Source: Lysobacterales bacterium | GTDB lineage: Bacteria > Pseudomonadota > Gammaproteobacteria > Nevskiales > Salinisphaeraceae | NCBI GenBank assembly: GCA_002715985.1 | Contig: PBAO01000017.1 | Location: forward strand, 1-33,689 | DNA: 33,689 bases | Reading direction: 5' to 3' | Part shown: in pieces, positions 15,359-24,509 of the stretch | Layout: each line of letters begins with the position of its first letter | Position numbering within the stretch: position 1 is the first letter of the stretch | The notes under the pieces: generated by a model | Seen by the model: the letters and a program-made list of their open reading frames with translations, nothing else | Databases searched by the model: none | What the model was told of the DNA's origin: nothing | Program-made: the position numbers and the translations under genes

Positions 15359-17974
15359 CTAGCGGGGCTGTCTTACGCAGACCGCGGAGACATCCACGAT
15401 GCTGCCGATATTGGCCAGTCCGCCGACCAGTACACGCCCTGCATTGAAGGGCTGGTCGGAACTGAAGACCAGTGCTTGCTGGGTCACGTCGTTGATCACG
15501 TTGAACAAGGTCTTCGTCAACGGCAGGTTGCCGAGCGTCGAGGCGAGCACGCCGTTATTGAGCGTCTCGAACGACACGGATGAAAGCAGGCTGCGACTGA
15601 GCAGGCCGCCTTCACGCGAGACCAGGAAGGCGACTTCCGAGCCGGCCGGGAACATTTGCGCCGTATCCGTGACCGTAAGGCCCGCGTTGCTGAGCACGTT
15701 GAACGGGATCGAGATACGCGAAACGTTATCCGGGTTGTCGTCGATCAGGTTCTCCGGGTTGCGAACCGAGCAGCCGAGACAGAACGGCGAAACCTGACGG
15801 TTCACTTGTGCCGTGTGGCCGGTGATCGGAACGAAATCCTCGTTCATGCCACAGGCAATGGCATTGCTCGAGTCGCAGGCATCGCCCACGCCGTCACCGT
15901 CGCGGTCTTCCTGGTCGGCGTTCGGTGTCAGCGGACAGTTGTCGTCGCAGTGAGTGCGATCGCCATCGGTACAGACTTTGTCACCTTCGGTGCCCGAGTT
16001 GTCGCCGTCGTCCAGTATGCCGTCATCGTCGTCATCGGTGTCACAGGCATCACCCTGACCGTCGCCGTCGGTATCCAGCTGGTCGGCGTTGGCCATGTTC
16101 GGGCAGTTGTCGTCGTTATTGTTTACGCCGTCACCGTCGACATCGTTGTCGTTGGTGTCATCGCAGGCATCGCCCACACCGTCTTGGTCGGTGTCTGCCT
16201 GCTGCGGGTTGGCCGTCAGCGGGCAGTTGTCCGAGCCGTTGTCGATGCTGTCGTCGTCCTTGTCGTTGTCACAAGCATCGCCGACGCCGTCGTTATCGGT
16301 ATCCAGCTGATTCTGGTTCGCCGTCATCGGGCAATTGTCGACGTCGTCGTCGATGCCGTCGTGATCCGAATCGTTCATCTGATCCGGGGTGTCGTCGCAG
16401 ACATCGCCCACGCCATCACCATCACTGTCTTTCTGATCGGGGTTGGCGATCATCGGGCAATTGTCGACGTCGTTGTTGGTGCCGTCACCATCGGTGTCTT
16501 TGTCGTCGTCTTCGTTACCGTTGTCGGTATCGCAGGCGTCGCCGATGCCATCGTTGTCGACGTCATTCTGGTTGGGGTTGGCCGTCATCGGGCAGTTGTC
16601 GGTTTCGTTGGGGATCCCGTCGCCATCCGAATCGTCGTTATTGCCGTTGTCGCCGTTATCCGTGCCGTCGCTCGGATCACAGACATCACCCAGGCCATCG
16701 CCGTCGTGGTCTTCCTGTTTCGGGTTGGCGATCATCGGGCAATTATCGTTGACGTCGTCGATACCGTCGCCGTCGGAGTCGTTGCCCGTCTCGTTGTTAT
16801 CGGAATCGCAGGCGTCGCCCACGCCATCGCCGTCGCTGTCGGCCTGATCAGGATTGGCTAGGGCCGGACAGTTGTCGGTGCCGTTGTCGATGCCGTCGTC
16901 ATCACGGTCGGTGTCGCACACGTCGCCGATGCCATCGCCGTCGGTGTCGATCTGGTCAGCGTTGGGGGTGACAGGGCAGTTGTCGTCGCAGTTTTCGGTA
17001 TTGCCGCCGGTGCAGGCGTTATCGCCTTCGCCGTCGGCCGGGTTACCGCCCGTGTCGCCGTTGTCGTCGCCGGGGCCGCTGTTGTCGCCGTCGTCCGGAA
17101 TGCCGTCGTTGTCGTTATCCGGGTCACAGACATCGCCAACGCCGTCGCGATCGGTGTCGAGCTGATCGGGGTTGGCAATCAGCGGGCAGTTGTCGACCGG
17201 ATCATTGATGCCGTCGCCGTCGGTGTCATGCGCCGAGTCGTCGCCGTCCGGCGTGCTGTCGCAGACATCGCCGATGCCGTCGTCATCCGAATCCTGCTGG
17301 TTCGGGTTGGCGTTGACCGGGCAGTTGTCGCTGCCATCGGGAATGCCGTCGCCGTCGTCGTCGGTATCACAGACGTCGCCCAGGCCGTCGTCGTCGCTGT
17401 CGAGCTGGTCAGCGTTCGGGATGGTCGGACAGTTGTCCATTTCGTCGTTGATGCCGTCACGATCGGTGTCGTTCGGCGTATTTGGCGTGGCGTCGCAGGC
17501 ATCGCCCTGGCCGTCGTCATCGCTGTCGGTCTGGTCCGGGTTCGAGACGTCGGGACAGTTGTCGGTATTATCCGGCACGCCGTCCATGTCGTCGTCGTTG
17601 GGCGTATTCGGGGTGTCGTCACAGGCATCGCCGACGCCATCATTGTCCGAATCTTCCTGGTCCGGATTGGCCACGAGCGGGCAATTATCGCGATCGTCAT
17701 TGATGTCGTCGTCATCGTCATCGGAATCGCAAGCGTCACCGAAACCATCGCCGTCGGTGTCTTTCTGATCGGCATTGGGCACCATCGGGCAATTGTCATC
17801 GCCGTCGGCCACACCGTCATTGTCGTCATCGGGCATCTGGCCGGGGGTATCGGGCGCGCCGCTCCCGTTGCCATTGTTGCCGTTCAGGTCTACATCCTTG
17901 TGATCGCTACAGCCTGTGATGGCAAGAGTGCACGCCATCAAAGCTGCAAAGAACACATATCGTATGCTTTGCAT
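15359..17974 (-). CDS. TSP3-repeat calcium-binding outer-membrane lipoprotein C (15 repeats)
   Basis: The 871-residue product has a lipoprotein signal with lipobox ITGC (Cys22, Ser at +2) and the family start CSDHKDVDL. Fifteen TSP3 repeats (about residues 49-703) follow, then the shared module (706-871) with the inner CLGC pair, [16 protein letters not shown] and a final SAVCV. Two Cys-containing inserts occur, before repeats 7 and 15. Both have the pattern DDGDNSG, an acidic stretch, one Cys, then CDDNCPxTPNADQ, and the same pattern is found once in gene A. The SD AAAGGGAG stands 7 nt before the ATG. It is the first TSP3 gene downstream of the trp operon but is separated from it by a terminator and has its own promoter. 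Calcium binding is well founded; the cellular role is unknown. Confidence 0.9.
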   Translation of the reverse strand: MQSIRYVFFAALMACTLAITGCSDHKDVDLNGNNGNGSGAPDTPGQMPDDDNDGVADGDDNCPMVPNADQKDTDGDGFGDACDSDDDDDDINDDRDNCPLVANPDQEDSDNDGVGDACDDTPNTPNDDDMDGVPDNTDNCPDVSNPDQTDSDDDGQGDACDATPNTPNDTDRDGINDEMDNCPTIPNADQLDSDDDGLGDVCDTDDDGDGIPDGSDNCPVNANPNQQDSDDDGIGDVCDSTPDGDDSAHDTDGDGINDPVDNCPLIANPDQLDTDRDGVGDVCDPDNDNDGIPDDGDNSGPGDDNGDTGGNPADGEGDNACTGGNTENCDDNCPVTPNADQIDTDGDGIGDVCDTDRDDDGIDNGTDNCPALANPDQADSDGDGVGDACDSDNNETGNDSDGDGIDDVNDNCPMIANPKQEDHDGDGLGDVCDPSDGTDNGDNGNNDDSDGDGIPNETDNCPMTANPNQNDVDNDGIGDACDTDNGNEDDDKDTDGDGTNNDVDNCPMIANPDQKDSDGDGVGDVCDDTPDQMNDSDHDGIDDDVDNCPMTANQNQLDTDNDGVGDACDNDKDDDSIDNGSDNCPLTANPQQADTDQDGVGDACDDTNDNDVDGDGVNNNDDNCPNMANADQLDTDGDGQGDACDTDDDDDGILDDGDNSGTEGDKVCTDGDRTHCDDNCPLTPNADQEDRDGDGVGDACDSSNAIACGMNEDFVPITGHTAQVNRQVSPFCLGCSVRNPENLIDDNPDNVSRISIPFNVLSNAGLTVTDTAQMFPAGSEVAFLVSREGGLLSRSLLSSVSFETLNNGVLASTLGNLPLTKTLFNVINDVTQQALVFSSDQPFNAGRVLVGGLANIGSIVDVSAVCVRQPR
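15362..15859 (-). other. Shared C-terminal module of lipoprotein C
   Basis: Residues 706-871, starting [11 protein letters not shown]. It carries the same landmarks as in A and [55 protein letters not shown] and a closing Cys. Four cysteines are present, as in B. This copy is the most diverged of the three around the [15 protein letters not shown] segment. Confidence 0.7.
15866..17830 (-). repeat. 15 tandem TSP3 repeats in gene C
   Basis: Cores such as [20 protein letters not shown] and [20 protein letters not shown] are each closed by a DACD or DVCD. Linkers are longer and more varied than in A, for example [16 protein letters not shown] and [20 protein letters not shown]. The duplicated Cys-containing insert divides the array into two blocks: repeats 1-6 before the first insert and repeats 7-14 before the second, with repeat 15 after it. 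Confidence 0.9.
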
Positions 17975-17998
17975 CCAACCGCTCCCTTTGCAGGTATG

Positions 17999-18016
17999 GC
18001 CGATTTTTGGATCGGC
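17999..18016 (-). promoter_or_regulatory. Hairpin in the 5' leader of TSP3 gene C
   Basis: A 6-bp stem GCCGAT/ATCGGC with the loop CCAAAA when read on the minus strand. It lies between the predicted transcription start and the SD of gene C. It may tune translation or mRNA stability. The leader is too short for a known riboswitch. Confidence 0.35.
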
Positions 18017-18034
18017 TCGTTATTGAGAGAGCGG

Positions 18035-18063
18035 AATTTCGATTGCGCCCAATTTTTTGTCAA
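18035..18063 (-). promoter_or_regulatory. Candidate sigma70 promoter of TSP3 gene C
   Basis: On the minus strand a perfect -35 box TTGACA (18063-18058) is followed after 17 nt by a weak -10 GAAATT (18040-18035). It lies just after the terminator of the trp operon and about 60 bp before the gene C ATG, so gene C should be transcribed independently of trpC. Confidence 0.5.
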
Positions 18064-18081
18064 CTGTCTCTAATTGCAGAC

Positions 18082-18103
18082 AAAAAAAACGACCGCACGG
18101 TCG
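18082..18103 (-). terminator. Intrinsic terminator of the trp operon
   Basis: On the minus strand a short GC-rich hairpin (CGACCG/CGGTCG, 18090-18095 with 18098-18103) is followed by eight T residues (18089-18082). It lies about 120 bp after the trpC stop. A 12-bp perfect palindrome GAAAGCGCTTTC (18108-18119) stands just before it. Confidence 0.8.
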
Positions 18104-18226
18104 CCCTGAAAGCGCTTTCGCTAACAGTAAAATCTATATTTTCACGATCGGCATGGGGCTTGCCGGAGTGAGGCTACGTCAGTTTTTTCGTCATGATCGC
18201 GCTTTTTTTCGGCGATATTCTGAATC

Positions 18227-19063
18227 TCAAAATACGGTTTTATCGTGCAAAGGCGTGTCAACAGATGTGCCGAGCAATGCCCTTAGAGCCGTGGCCGGGT
18301 CGGGTTGTCGCATGAACGATTCGCCGATCAGAAACGCGCCGAAATCGGCCGTGGCCAGACGGGCCATGTCCTCGTGGGTGAAAATCCCGGACTCGCTGAC
18401 GAGCAGGCGCGTCGGGGCCACGTGCTCGCGTAGAACAAAACTCGTGTCGAGGGTGGTCTCGAATGTTTTCAAATCACGATTATTGATGCCGAGGATGGTG
18501 TCATCGGGCAACGTCAGAACACGGTCAAGCTCGTCCCGGGTATGCACTTCGGCGAGCACATCCATGCCCAGCTCGCGGGCTCGACCGGCCAGTTCGGCCA
18601 TGAGATCGGTCGACAGCGCGGCGGCGATCAACAGGATGCAATCGGCCCCGAGCGCACGCGACTGATCGATCTGTATGGGATCGATCATGAAATCCTTGCG
18701 TAGCACGGGCAGTCTGCACGCGTTTCTGGCCCGGGCCAGAAAATCGTTGTCGCCCTGGAAATAATCGCGATCGGTGAGCACTGACAGACAGGCGGCCCCG
18801 CCGGCGGCATAGCGTTCGGCCAGCCAGGCGACGTCGAAATCCTCGCGGATCAGCCCCTTGCTGGGCGATGCCTTCTTGATCTCGGCGATGATTGCACGCG
18901 GCGCCTTGGCCGCCAACGCCGCGGCAAAACCACGAGGCGCATCGGCGGCAGCGATCTGGTCGGCCAGACGGGCGGGGTCCAGCCCGGCGCGATAGGCGGC
19001 GATCTCTTCGTGCTTGGTGGCCAGAATACGGTCGAGCACGGTATGGGTCGTCTGAACGCTCAT
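18227..19063 (-). CDS. trpC: Indole-3-glycerol phosphate synthase
   Basis: TrpC closes the indole ring, converting carboxyphenylamino-deoxyribulose phosphate to indole-3-glycerol phosphate. The 278-residue TIM-barrel protein has the signature IIAEIKKASPSKG. It also carries CLSVLTDRDYFQGD, LRKDFMIDPIQIDQSRALGAD, ILGINNRDLKTFET and the phosphate-binding LLVSESGIFTHEDMARL. It is a single-function enzyme, not fused to TrpF. It follows trpD after 5 bp and is the last gene of the trp operon here. trpF, trpA and trpB are not in the window, which is the split arrangement usual in pseudomonads and relatives. Confidence 0.97.
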   Translation of the reverse strand: MSVQTTHTVLDRILATKHEEIAAYRAGLDPARLADQIAAADAPRGFAAALAAKAPRAIIAEIKKASPSKGLIREDFDVAWLAERYAAGGAACLSVLTDRDYFQGDNDFLARARNACRLPVLRKDFMIDPIQIDQSRALGADCILLIAAALSTDLMAELAGRARELGMDVLAEVHTRDELDRVLTLPDDTILGINNRDLKTFETTLDTSFVLREHVAPTRLLVSESGIFTHEDMARLATADFGAFLIGESFMRQPDPATALRALLGTSVDTPLHDKTVF

Positions 19064-19068
19064 AGGGG

Positions 19069-20106
19069 TTATCTCGCGACGGCGCGCCGCTGTGTGAAAG
19101 CCGCAATATCGGCCAGGCGCTGAGCGGCTGCGCCGGAGGCGAGCGTGTCGCGCGCCAGGCAGACGCCGGCCTGCAGCGTGTCGCGTACGCCGCCGACATA
19201 GAGTGCGGCACCGGCGTTGAAGGCGACGATATCGCTCGCCGGGGAGGGGCGGCCAGCCAGAACGTCGCGCACGGTGATCAACGATTGCCGGGCATCGGCC
19301 ACGCGAAGGGTGTCGAGGGTGGCGCGTTCCAGCCCGACGTCCTCCGGGGCGATCTTGTAAGTCGTCACTTGGCCGTCCTTCAACTCAGCCACGCGTGTCG
19401 GCGCATTGATCGACAGCTCGTCCAAGCCGTCTTCGCCGTGCACGACCATCACATGCCGGCTGCCCAGCTTGTGCAGCACGTGCGCCAGCGGCTCGCAGAG
19501 ATGCCCGTTGAACACGCCCATCAACTGATTGCGTGCCCCGGCCGGGTTGGTCAACGGGCCGAGCATGTTGAACAAGGTACGAATGCCCAGCGCCCGGCGC
19601 ACGGGCACGGCGTGTTTCATTGCCCCGTGATGGGCCGGTGCGAACATGAAGCCCACGCCCAGATCGCGAATACTGGCTGCAACATCGGCCGGAGTGGTGT
19701 CGAGCGCGATCCCGGCCCCCTCGAGCAGATCCGAACTGCCTGATTTGCTGGAGACCGAGCGGTTGCCGTGCTTGGCAACATGGCCGCCGGCCGTGGCAGC
19801 CACGATGGCGGCCGCGGTGGATACGTTGAAAATGCCCGCGCCGTCGCCGCCGGTGCCACAGGTATCGACCAGATGTTCGGCCAGGCCAGGATCCACCGGT
19901 ACCGGTGTGGCCAGCTCGCGCATGACGCCGGCGGCGGCAGCGATCTCTTCGATCGTCTCGCCCTTCATGCGCAGGCCCATCAAGAAGGCCCCGATCTGCG
20001 AGGCCTCAACCTGGCCGGTCATGATCGCGCGCATGGCACCGGCCATGCGCGGGCCGTCCAGATCGCGCCCGCGGGCGATATCGTCGAGCAGCTGTGCGTC
20101 AATCAT
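19069..20106 (-). CDS. trpD: Anthranilate phosphoribosyltransferase
   Basis: TrpD transfers the phosphoribosyl group from PRPP to anthranilate. The 345-residue product has the PRPP-binding motif [17 protein letters not shown], the [18 protein letters not shown] stretch with anthranilate-binding residues, and the [36 protein letters not shown] block. The frame is open upstream to 20274 but that part lies inside trpG. The ATG at 20106 overlaps the trpG stop as ATGA and starts [13 protein letters not shown], the normal N-terminus. TrpD is separate from TrpG, unlike the enterobacterial fusion. Confidence 0.97.
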   Translation of the reverse strand: MIDAQLLDDIARGRDLDGPRMAGAMRAIMTGQVEASQIGAFLMGLRMKGETIEEIAAAAGVMRELATPVPVDPGLAEHLVDTCGTGGDGAGIFNVSTAAAIVAATAGGHVAKHGNRSVSSKSGSSDLLEGAGIALDTTPADVAASIRDLGVGFMFAPAHHGAMKHAVPVRRALGIRTLFNMLGPLTNPAGARNQLMGVFNGHLCEPLAHVLHKLGSRHVMVVHGEDGLDELSINAPTRVAELKDGQVTTYKIAPEDVGLERATLDTLRVADARQSLITVRDVLAGRPSPASDIVAFNAGAALYVGGVRDTLQAGVCLARDTLASGAAAQRLADIAAFTQRRAVAR

Positions 20107-20708
20107 GCCGCCTCGGGGCTGATCTCGCCGCAGCGCTTCAAGAACGTGCGCAGCATGGCGTGGCCATGATCGGACAGGATGGATTCGGGATGAAACTGTA
20201 CGCCCTCGGCGCCGGTGGGCGTATGGATCATGCCCATGATTTCGTCCATCGTGCCGTCGTCGTGTTCGGTCCACGCCGTGATCTCGAAATCGGCGGGCAG
20301 GCCATCACGGGCCACGATCAACGAGTGATAGCGCGTGGCCGTGAGTGGGTCTGCCAGATTTTCGAATACGCCGCGCCCGGTATGGCGAATGGTCGAGGTC
20401 TTGCCGTGCATGACCTGACGGGCCCGGGTGACCTGGCCGCCAAACGCCTGGCCCAGCGCTTGATGGCCCAGGCAGACTCCGAAGATCGGCAACCGGTGGG
20501 CCAGCTTTTCCATCAGCTCCAGCGATACACCGGCCTCGTTGGGCGTGCACGGGCCGGGCGAGACGACCACGCCGCTGGGCGCCATGGCCTCAATTTCGGC
20601 CACGCTGATCTCGTCGTTGCGCACCACATGCACTTCGGCATTCAGTTCGCCGAGATACTGCACCAGGTTGTAGGTGAACGAGTCATAATTATCGAGCATC
20701 AGAATCAT
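20103..20708 (-). CDS. trpG: Anthranilate synthase component II (glutamine amidotransferase)
   Basis: TrpG releases ammonia from glutamine for anthranilate synthase. The 201-residue class I amidotransferase shows the catalytic triad: C79 in [10 protein letters not shown], and H173 and E175 in QFHPESILS. The N-terminus [21 protein letters not shown] and the [11 protein letters not shown] loop are typical. It starts one base after the trpE stop and overlaps trpD by four bases, so translation of the three genes is probably coupled. In some organisms such a protein also serves p-aminobenzoate synthesis (PabA); the operon position argues for TrpG as the main role. Confidence 0.96.
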   Translation of the reverse strand: MILMLDNYDSFTYNLVQYLGELNAEVHVVRNDEISVAEIEAMAPSGVVVSPGPCTPNEAGVSLELMEKLAHRLPIFGVCLGHQALGQAFGGQVTRARQVMHGKTSTIRHTGRGVFENLADPLTATRYHSLIVARDGLPADFEITAWTEHDDGTMDEIMGMIHTPTGAEGVQFHPESILSDHGHAMLRTFLKRCGEISPEAA

Positions 20709-20709
20709 G

Positions 20710-22236
20710 TCACTGCTCCTTGCCCGCGCCTTGGGTCGTGCGCCGGGTCGACAGCCCCTGCTCGGCGAGGGCGGCCGCGCGCATGACCGCGCGCGCCTTG
20801 TTCATGGTCTCTTCCCATTCGGCCTGGGGTTCGGAATCGGCCACGATGCCGCCGCCGGCCTGGACATGAATCTCGCCGTCCTTGATCACGGCGGTACGAA
20901 TCGCGATCGCCAGGTCCATGCTGCCGTTACCGGCCAGATAGCCCACCGCACCGCCGTAGACGCCGCGTTTGACCGGCTCGATCTCGTCGATGATCTCCAT
21001 GGCCCGAATCTTGGGCGCGCCGGACAGGGTGCCGGCCGGAAACGCCGAGCGCAGCGCATCCATCGGGGTCAGATCCGCGCGTAGCCTGCCCGTGACGTTG
21101 GACACGATATGCATGACGTGCGAGTAGCGCTCGATGGCCATGCGCTCGGTCAGCTTCACGCTGCCCGGCTCGGCCACGCGCCCGACATCGTTGCGGCCCA
21201 GATCGATGAGCATCAGGTGTTCGGCGATCTCCTTCGGGTCAGCCAGCAGATCAGCGGCCAGTGCCTCGTCCTCGGCGGCATCGAACCCGCGTTTTCGGGT
21301 GCCGGCGATCGGGCGAACGGTCACTTCGCCGTCCATGGCCCGCACCAGGATCTCGGGCGAGGCGCCGACCACGTGGTGGTCGCCGAAGTTGAAGAAGAAC
21401 ATATAAGGCGACGGATTCAGGCTGCGCAGAGCCCGGTACAACGACATCGGCTCGGCCGCGAACGGCGCCGATAGACGCTGGCTGGGCACGACCTGCATGA
21501 CATCGCCGGCCTGGGTGTAGTCGCGGATACGCGCCACGGCATCCTTGTAACCGGCCTCGGTCAGGCCGGAGACGAACCCCGTATCATCGAGAACCGGGGT
21601 GTCGGTATCGGTGCGGGTGGCCGGTTGTGCCAGCGGGGCATCCAGCGCATCGAGAATCGTATCCAGCCGTCGGGCCACGCGTGCCCGATCGGCCGCATCG
21701 TCTTTCAGATGATGGGCCACGACATACAGTTTGCCCGACAGATTATCGAAGATGACCAGTTCCTCGGCCACGAGCAGCAGGATATCCGGCAGGCCCAGCG
21801 GGTCCTCCTTGTCGGTGCCGCCGCCGGCCAGGCGTGGCTCGATATAGCGAATCGTGTCGTAGCCGAAATAACCCACCAGACCGCCCGTCAGGCGCGGCAG
21901 CTCCGGCAATCGGGGCAGCGGTCGAGCGTCGTTGAATGCCTGTATCCAGGCCAGCGGGTCGGCGGTCTCGATGGCCCGGCTGGGCTGGCCGTCGCGCTCG
22001 TGGACGAGTGCGTTTCCGGTCACGCGAATACGCTCGGTGGCCGGCAGACCAATGATGGAATAGCGCCCCCAGCGCTCGCCACCCTGCACGGACTCCAGCA
22101 GGAAGGAGTAGGGGCCGTCGGCGACTTTCAAATACGTCGACAGGGGCGTGTCGAGATCGGCCAATGCTTCGACCACAAGCGGCACACGCTCGGCAAGCCG
22201 GGTATCAACGGGCCGGGAATCTACGGGCTGAGACAT
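20710..22236 (-). CDS. trpE: Anthranilate synthase component I
   Basis: TrpE makes anthranilate from chorismate with ammonia supplied by TrpG, the committed step to tryptophan. The N-terminal part has the tryptophan feedback site [19 protein letters not shown], so end-product inhibition is expected. The C-terminal chorismate-binding domain has [50 protein letters not shown] and [20 protein letters not shown]. The chosen ATG at 22236 ([13 protein letters not shown]) gives 508 residues; another start at 22278 would add 14 residues of no recognisable similarity. The SD is weak. A Trp-rich leader peptide lies 64 bp upstream. Confidence 0.96.
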   Translation of the reverse strand: MSQPVDSRPVDTRLAERVPLVVEALADLDTPLSTYLKVADGPYSFLLESVQGGERWGRYSIIGLPATERIRVTGNALVHERDGQPSRAIETADPLAWIQAFNDARPLPRLPELPRLTGGLVGYFGYDTIRYIEPRLAGGGTDKEDPLGLPDILLLVAEELVIFDNLSGKLYVVAHHLKDDAADRARVARRLDTILDALDAPLAQPATRTDTDTPVLDDTGFVSGLTEAGYKDAVARIRDYTQAGDVMQVVPSQRLSAPFAAEPMSLYRALRSLNPSPYMFFFNFGDHHVVGASPEILVRAMDGEVTVRPIAGTRKRGFDAAEDEALAADLLADPKEIAEHLMLIDLGRNDVGRVAEPGSVKLTERMAIERYSHVMHIVSNVTGRLRADLTPMDALRSAFPAGTLSGAPKIRAMEIIDEIEPVKRGVYGGAVGYLAGNGSMDLAIAIRTAVIKDGEIHVQAGGGIVADSEPQAEWEETMNKARAVMRAAALAEQGLSTRRTTQGAGKEQ

Positions 22237-22271
22237 AACGCATCGTTCGGTTTTCAGGCAACTGGAATAAC

Positions 22272-22310
22272 GGCGCATACGGGCACCGGCCGGGCGAGTT
22301 CAGCCTCGCC
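22272..22310 (-). promoter_or_regulatory. Possible trp attenuator hairpins
   Basis: On the minus strand a perfect 6-bp hairpin (GGCGAG, loop GCTGAA, CTCGCC; 22310-22293) overlaps the third Trp codon and the stop codon of the leader peptide. A second 5-bp hairpin (GGTGC/GCGCC, 22287-22272) is followed by GTTATT, a poor terminator. A stem over the first two Trp codons (GCGGC/GCCGC) is also possible. A ribosome stalled at the Trp codons would change which stems form, as in classical attenuation. The weak U run leaves the exact mechanism uncertain. Confidence 0.4.
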
Positions 22311-22380
22311 AGCACGCCAGCGGCCATCGCCAAGCCGCGTCGCTGCGGCCGTGGTCTCGTATCGAACGAATCAGCGTCAT
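22300..22380 (-). CDS. trpL: Probable trp operon leader peptide
   Basis: A 26-codon frame upstream of trpE begins MTLIRSIRDHG and has three Trp codons close together near its end (W17, W19 and W24, in AAWRWPLACWRG). An AGGA sequence stands 8 nt before the ATG. Tryptophan is normally the rarest residue, so three in eight codons just upstream of trpE is a strong sign of a leader peptide whose translation senses charged tRNA-Trp. The stop codon lies 64 bp from the trpE ATG, and inverted repeats overlap the end of the frame. No other reading of this 300-bp gap is convincing. Confidence 0.65.
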   Translation of the reverse strand: MTLIRSIRDHGRSDAAWRWPLACWRG

Positions 22381-22560
22381 GACTGAAATCCTGCCGGAAT
22401 TCGAACGGCTTGCCAAGGTCGGCGCCCGAGCCGATCGACAACGTATCCAGCCGCGGCCCGCCAGGGGGCGATCAAGTCAATGCCGGCGGGTCGGACCTCC
22501 GCGATAGTGCGTGATGTGTCGGACACACGCCGGGAGCCGGCAATGCGCGAGGGCACGTGA

Positions 22561-22583
22561 CGGGGCGGCCAGACTCGCCCCGG
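22561..22583 (-). other. GC-rich hairpin after rpe
   Basis: A 7-bp perfect stem CGGGGCG/CGCCCCG lies directly after the rpe stop, without a T tract. It may be a weak or Rho-assisted terminator between rpe and the trp leader. The rest of the gap (22381-22560) shows no gene and no clear promoter. Confidence 0.35.
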
Positions 22584-22584
22584 A

Positions 22585-23289
22585 TCAAGACGACGACAAC
22601 GCCTGCTTCATCGCGGCGATCGTCTGCCCGTAATCCTCGGTCTTGAAGATGGCCGAGCCGGCGACGAAGGTATCGGCGCCGGCGGCGTGAATAGCGGCGA
22701 TATTGTCGGTCTTCACACCGCCATCGACCTCGATACGGATCTCGCGGTCGGTGCCCTCGATCACCGTGTCCACGATCTCGCGAGCCTCGCTGATCTTGCC
22801 CAGTGACTCGGTAATGAACGACTGCCCGCCAAAACCGGGGTTCACAGACATGATCTGGATGATATCGATCTTGTCGAGCACGTATTTCAGCCATTCGAGT
22901 GAGGTGGCCGGGTTGAACACCAGCCCGGTCTTGCAGCCCAGATCCCGAGCCAGGGCAAGGCTGCGATCGACGTGGCGGGTGGCCTCGGGGTGAAACGTGA
23001 TCGAGGCGGCCCCGGCCTCGGCAAAGCCGCGAATGAGATCATCCACGGGCTCGCACATCAGATGCACGTCGATCGGGATACCCGGGCGCGAGGCATTCAA
23101 GCGCTTGGCCAGGGCCGCACAGACCGGCGGGCCGAAGGTCAGATTCGGCACGTAATGGTTGTCCATGACGTCGAAATGGATCCACGTCGCCCCGGCATCG
23201 ATGACGGCCTCGCACTCATCACCCAGGCGGGTCATGTCGGCCGACAGGATCGAGGGCGCAATCACGGGGGCAAAAGGAGAGTGGGCCAT
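22585..23289 (-). CDS. rpe: Ribulose-phosphate 3-epimerase
   Basis: Rpe interconverts ribulose-5-phosphate and xylulose-5-phosphate in the pentose phosphate pathway. The 234-residue TIM barrel contains [15 protein letters not shown], the metal-binding [25 protein letters not shown]-type [27 protein letters not shown] and [12 protein letters not shown], all family signatures. The ATG at 23289 gives the normal N-terminus; the frame runs upstream to 23394. In many gammaproteobacteria rpe is followed by gph and then trpE; here gph is absent and trpE follows after about 350 bp. Confidence 0.96.
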   Translation of the reverse strand: MAHSPFAPVIAPSILSADMTRLGDECEAVIDAGATWIHFDVMDNHYVPNLTFGPPVCAALAKRLNASRPGIPIDVHLMCEPVDDLIRGFAEAGAASITFHPEATRHVDRSLALARDLGCKTGLVFNPATSLEWLKYVLDKIDIIQIMSVNPGFGGQSFITESLGKISEAREIVDTVIEGTDREIRIEVDGGVKTDNIAAIHAAGADTFVAGSAIFKTEDYGQTIAAMKQALSSS

Positions 23290-23582
23290 GGGGTCACCGG
23301 GTAAGAACAACGAGCGCCAACGCTCTGTCAAAGCTCGCGCCGCGTCAAGGCCGTGCCAGCGGGCCAGGCTTCGGATGGTCGGCGTATCGTTCATTTTCGG
23401 ACGCGTGTTTCAAACAGGTTGCGCCCGGGCTCTGGCCTTCGGCGTGGCTTGCCTTGCTCGCGGCACGCCAGAGCCGCGGCTTGCGTGTTGGCCGGCCAGA
23501 GTCCGGGCACCCACGCGGTGCTCGTACGAAACGACAACAGCCCCTAGAATGCTGCGCGTTACACGCCTACGAGGAAGCCGAC
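23290..23582. promoter_or_regulatory. Divergent intergenic region rpe/purC
   Basis: A 293-bp gap between divergently transcribed genes, so promoters for both should be here. For purC, TAGAAT (23545-23550) is a good -10 box and lies about 33 bp before the ATG, but no good -35 stands at 16-18 nt. No PurR-like palindrome (ACGCAAACGTTTGCGT type) is evident. Confidence 0.4.
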
Positions 23583-24509
23583 ATGGCCGACACATTGTTC
23601 GAGTCCGATATCCACTCGGTGCCGCTGGTCATGCGCGGCAAGGTTCGCGATGTGTATGCCGTGGACGCCGATCATCTGCTGATCGTGGCCACGGACCGGC
23701 TCTCGGCCTTTGATGTGATCCTGCCGGATCCGATCCCCGGCAAGGGCCGCGTGCTCACGCAGGTATCGAATTTCTGGTTCGAGCATTTTGCCGGCACTGT
23801 GGCCGATCAGCGGGCCGATATTCCCCTGGAGGCCGTGCTTTCGCCGGCCGAACAGGCGCAGGTCGATGGCCGTGCGGTGATCGTCAAGCGCCTGAACGCC
23901 CTGCCGGTGGAGGCGGTGGTGCGTGGCTATGTCGTGGGTTCGGGCTGGAAGGACTACCAGGCCACCGGCGCCATCTCGGGGATCACGCTGGCGCAAGGCC
24001 TGCGCCAGGCCGAACAACTGGCCGAGCCGATCTTCACGCCGGCCACCAAGGCCGAGGCCGGTGATCACGACGAAACCATCGCATTTGCGCGCATGGCCGA
24101 TATCGTCGGGCACGAGCGGGCCGAGGAGATCCGTAATGTATCGGTATCGCTGTATACGCGAGCAGCGGCCTATGCCGCCGAGCGCGGCATTCTGATCGCC
24201 GATACCAAGTTCGAGTTCGGCGTCGACGAAGACGGCACGCTGACCCTGATCGATGAGGCGCTCACGCCCGATTCATCGCGCTTCTGGCCGGCCGACAGCT
24301 ATGAAATCGGCACCAGCCCGGCCAGTTTCGACAAGCAGTATGTCCGCGATTATCTGGAAACGCTGGACTGGGACAAGACCGCGCCCGGCCCGCGCCTGCC
24401 GCAGGATGTCATCGACAAGACCGCAGCAAAATACGCCGAGGCCCGCGACCGCCTGATCGGCCAGGCCGGCCCGAGCGCGCCGGGCCGCTCAGCTGCCGCT
24501 CGCGGCTGA
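23583..24509 (+). CDS. purC: Phosphoribosylaminoimidazole-succinocarboxamide synthase
   Basis: PurC joins aspartate to carboxyaminoimidazole ribonucleotide with ATP, giving SAICAR in purine synthesis. The 308-residue product is of the longer type found in fungi and many bacteria. It has the N-terminal [39 protein letters not shown] region, [14 protein letters not shown], and [34 protein letters not shown]. The SD GAGGAAG lies shortly before the ATG at 23583; the frame continues upstream to 23454 without similarity. The last 21 bp overlap the convergent gene on the minus strand, and the C-terminal tail ([10 protein letters not shown]) looks like a read-on extension. Confidence 0.96.
   Translation: MADTLFESDIHSVPLVMRGKVRDVYAVDADHLLIVATDRLSAFDVILPDPIPGKGRVLTQVSNFWFEHFAGTVADQRADIPLEAVLSPAEQAQVDGRAVIVKRLNALPVEAVVRGYVVGSGWKDYQATGAISGITLAQGLRQAEQLAEPIFTPATKAEAGDHDETIAFARMADIVGHERAEEIRNVSVSLYTRAAAYAAERGILIADTKFEFGVDEDGTLTLIDEALTPDSSRFWPADSYEIGTSPASFDKQYVRDYLETLDWDKTAPGPRLPQDVIDKTAAKYAEARDRLIGQAGPSAPGRSAAARG

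Noticed and set aside
15656-16861. Long plus-strand frames rich in Val/Ile or Ser/Pro opposite the TSP3 arrays
   Set aside because: They are produced by reading the repetitive Asp/Asn/Gly codons backwards. They carry no start signals and change character with each repeat.
8999-17830. Regularly spaced repeats that could be taken for CRISPR arrays
   Set aside because: The units are long (over 100 bp), diverged, in frame and code for TSP3 motifs. There are no short identical repeats with unique spacers and no cas genes.
22475-22480. TTGACT on the minus strand upstream of the trp leader as a promoter -35
   Set aside because: Nothing resembling a -10 box stands 16-18 nt downstream; the sequence there is GC-only.
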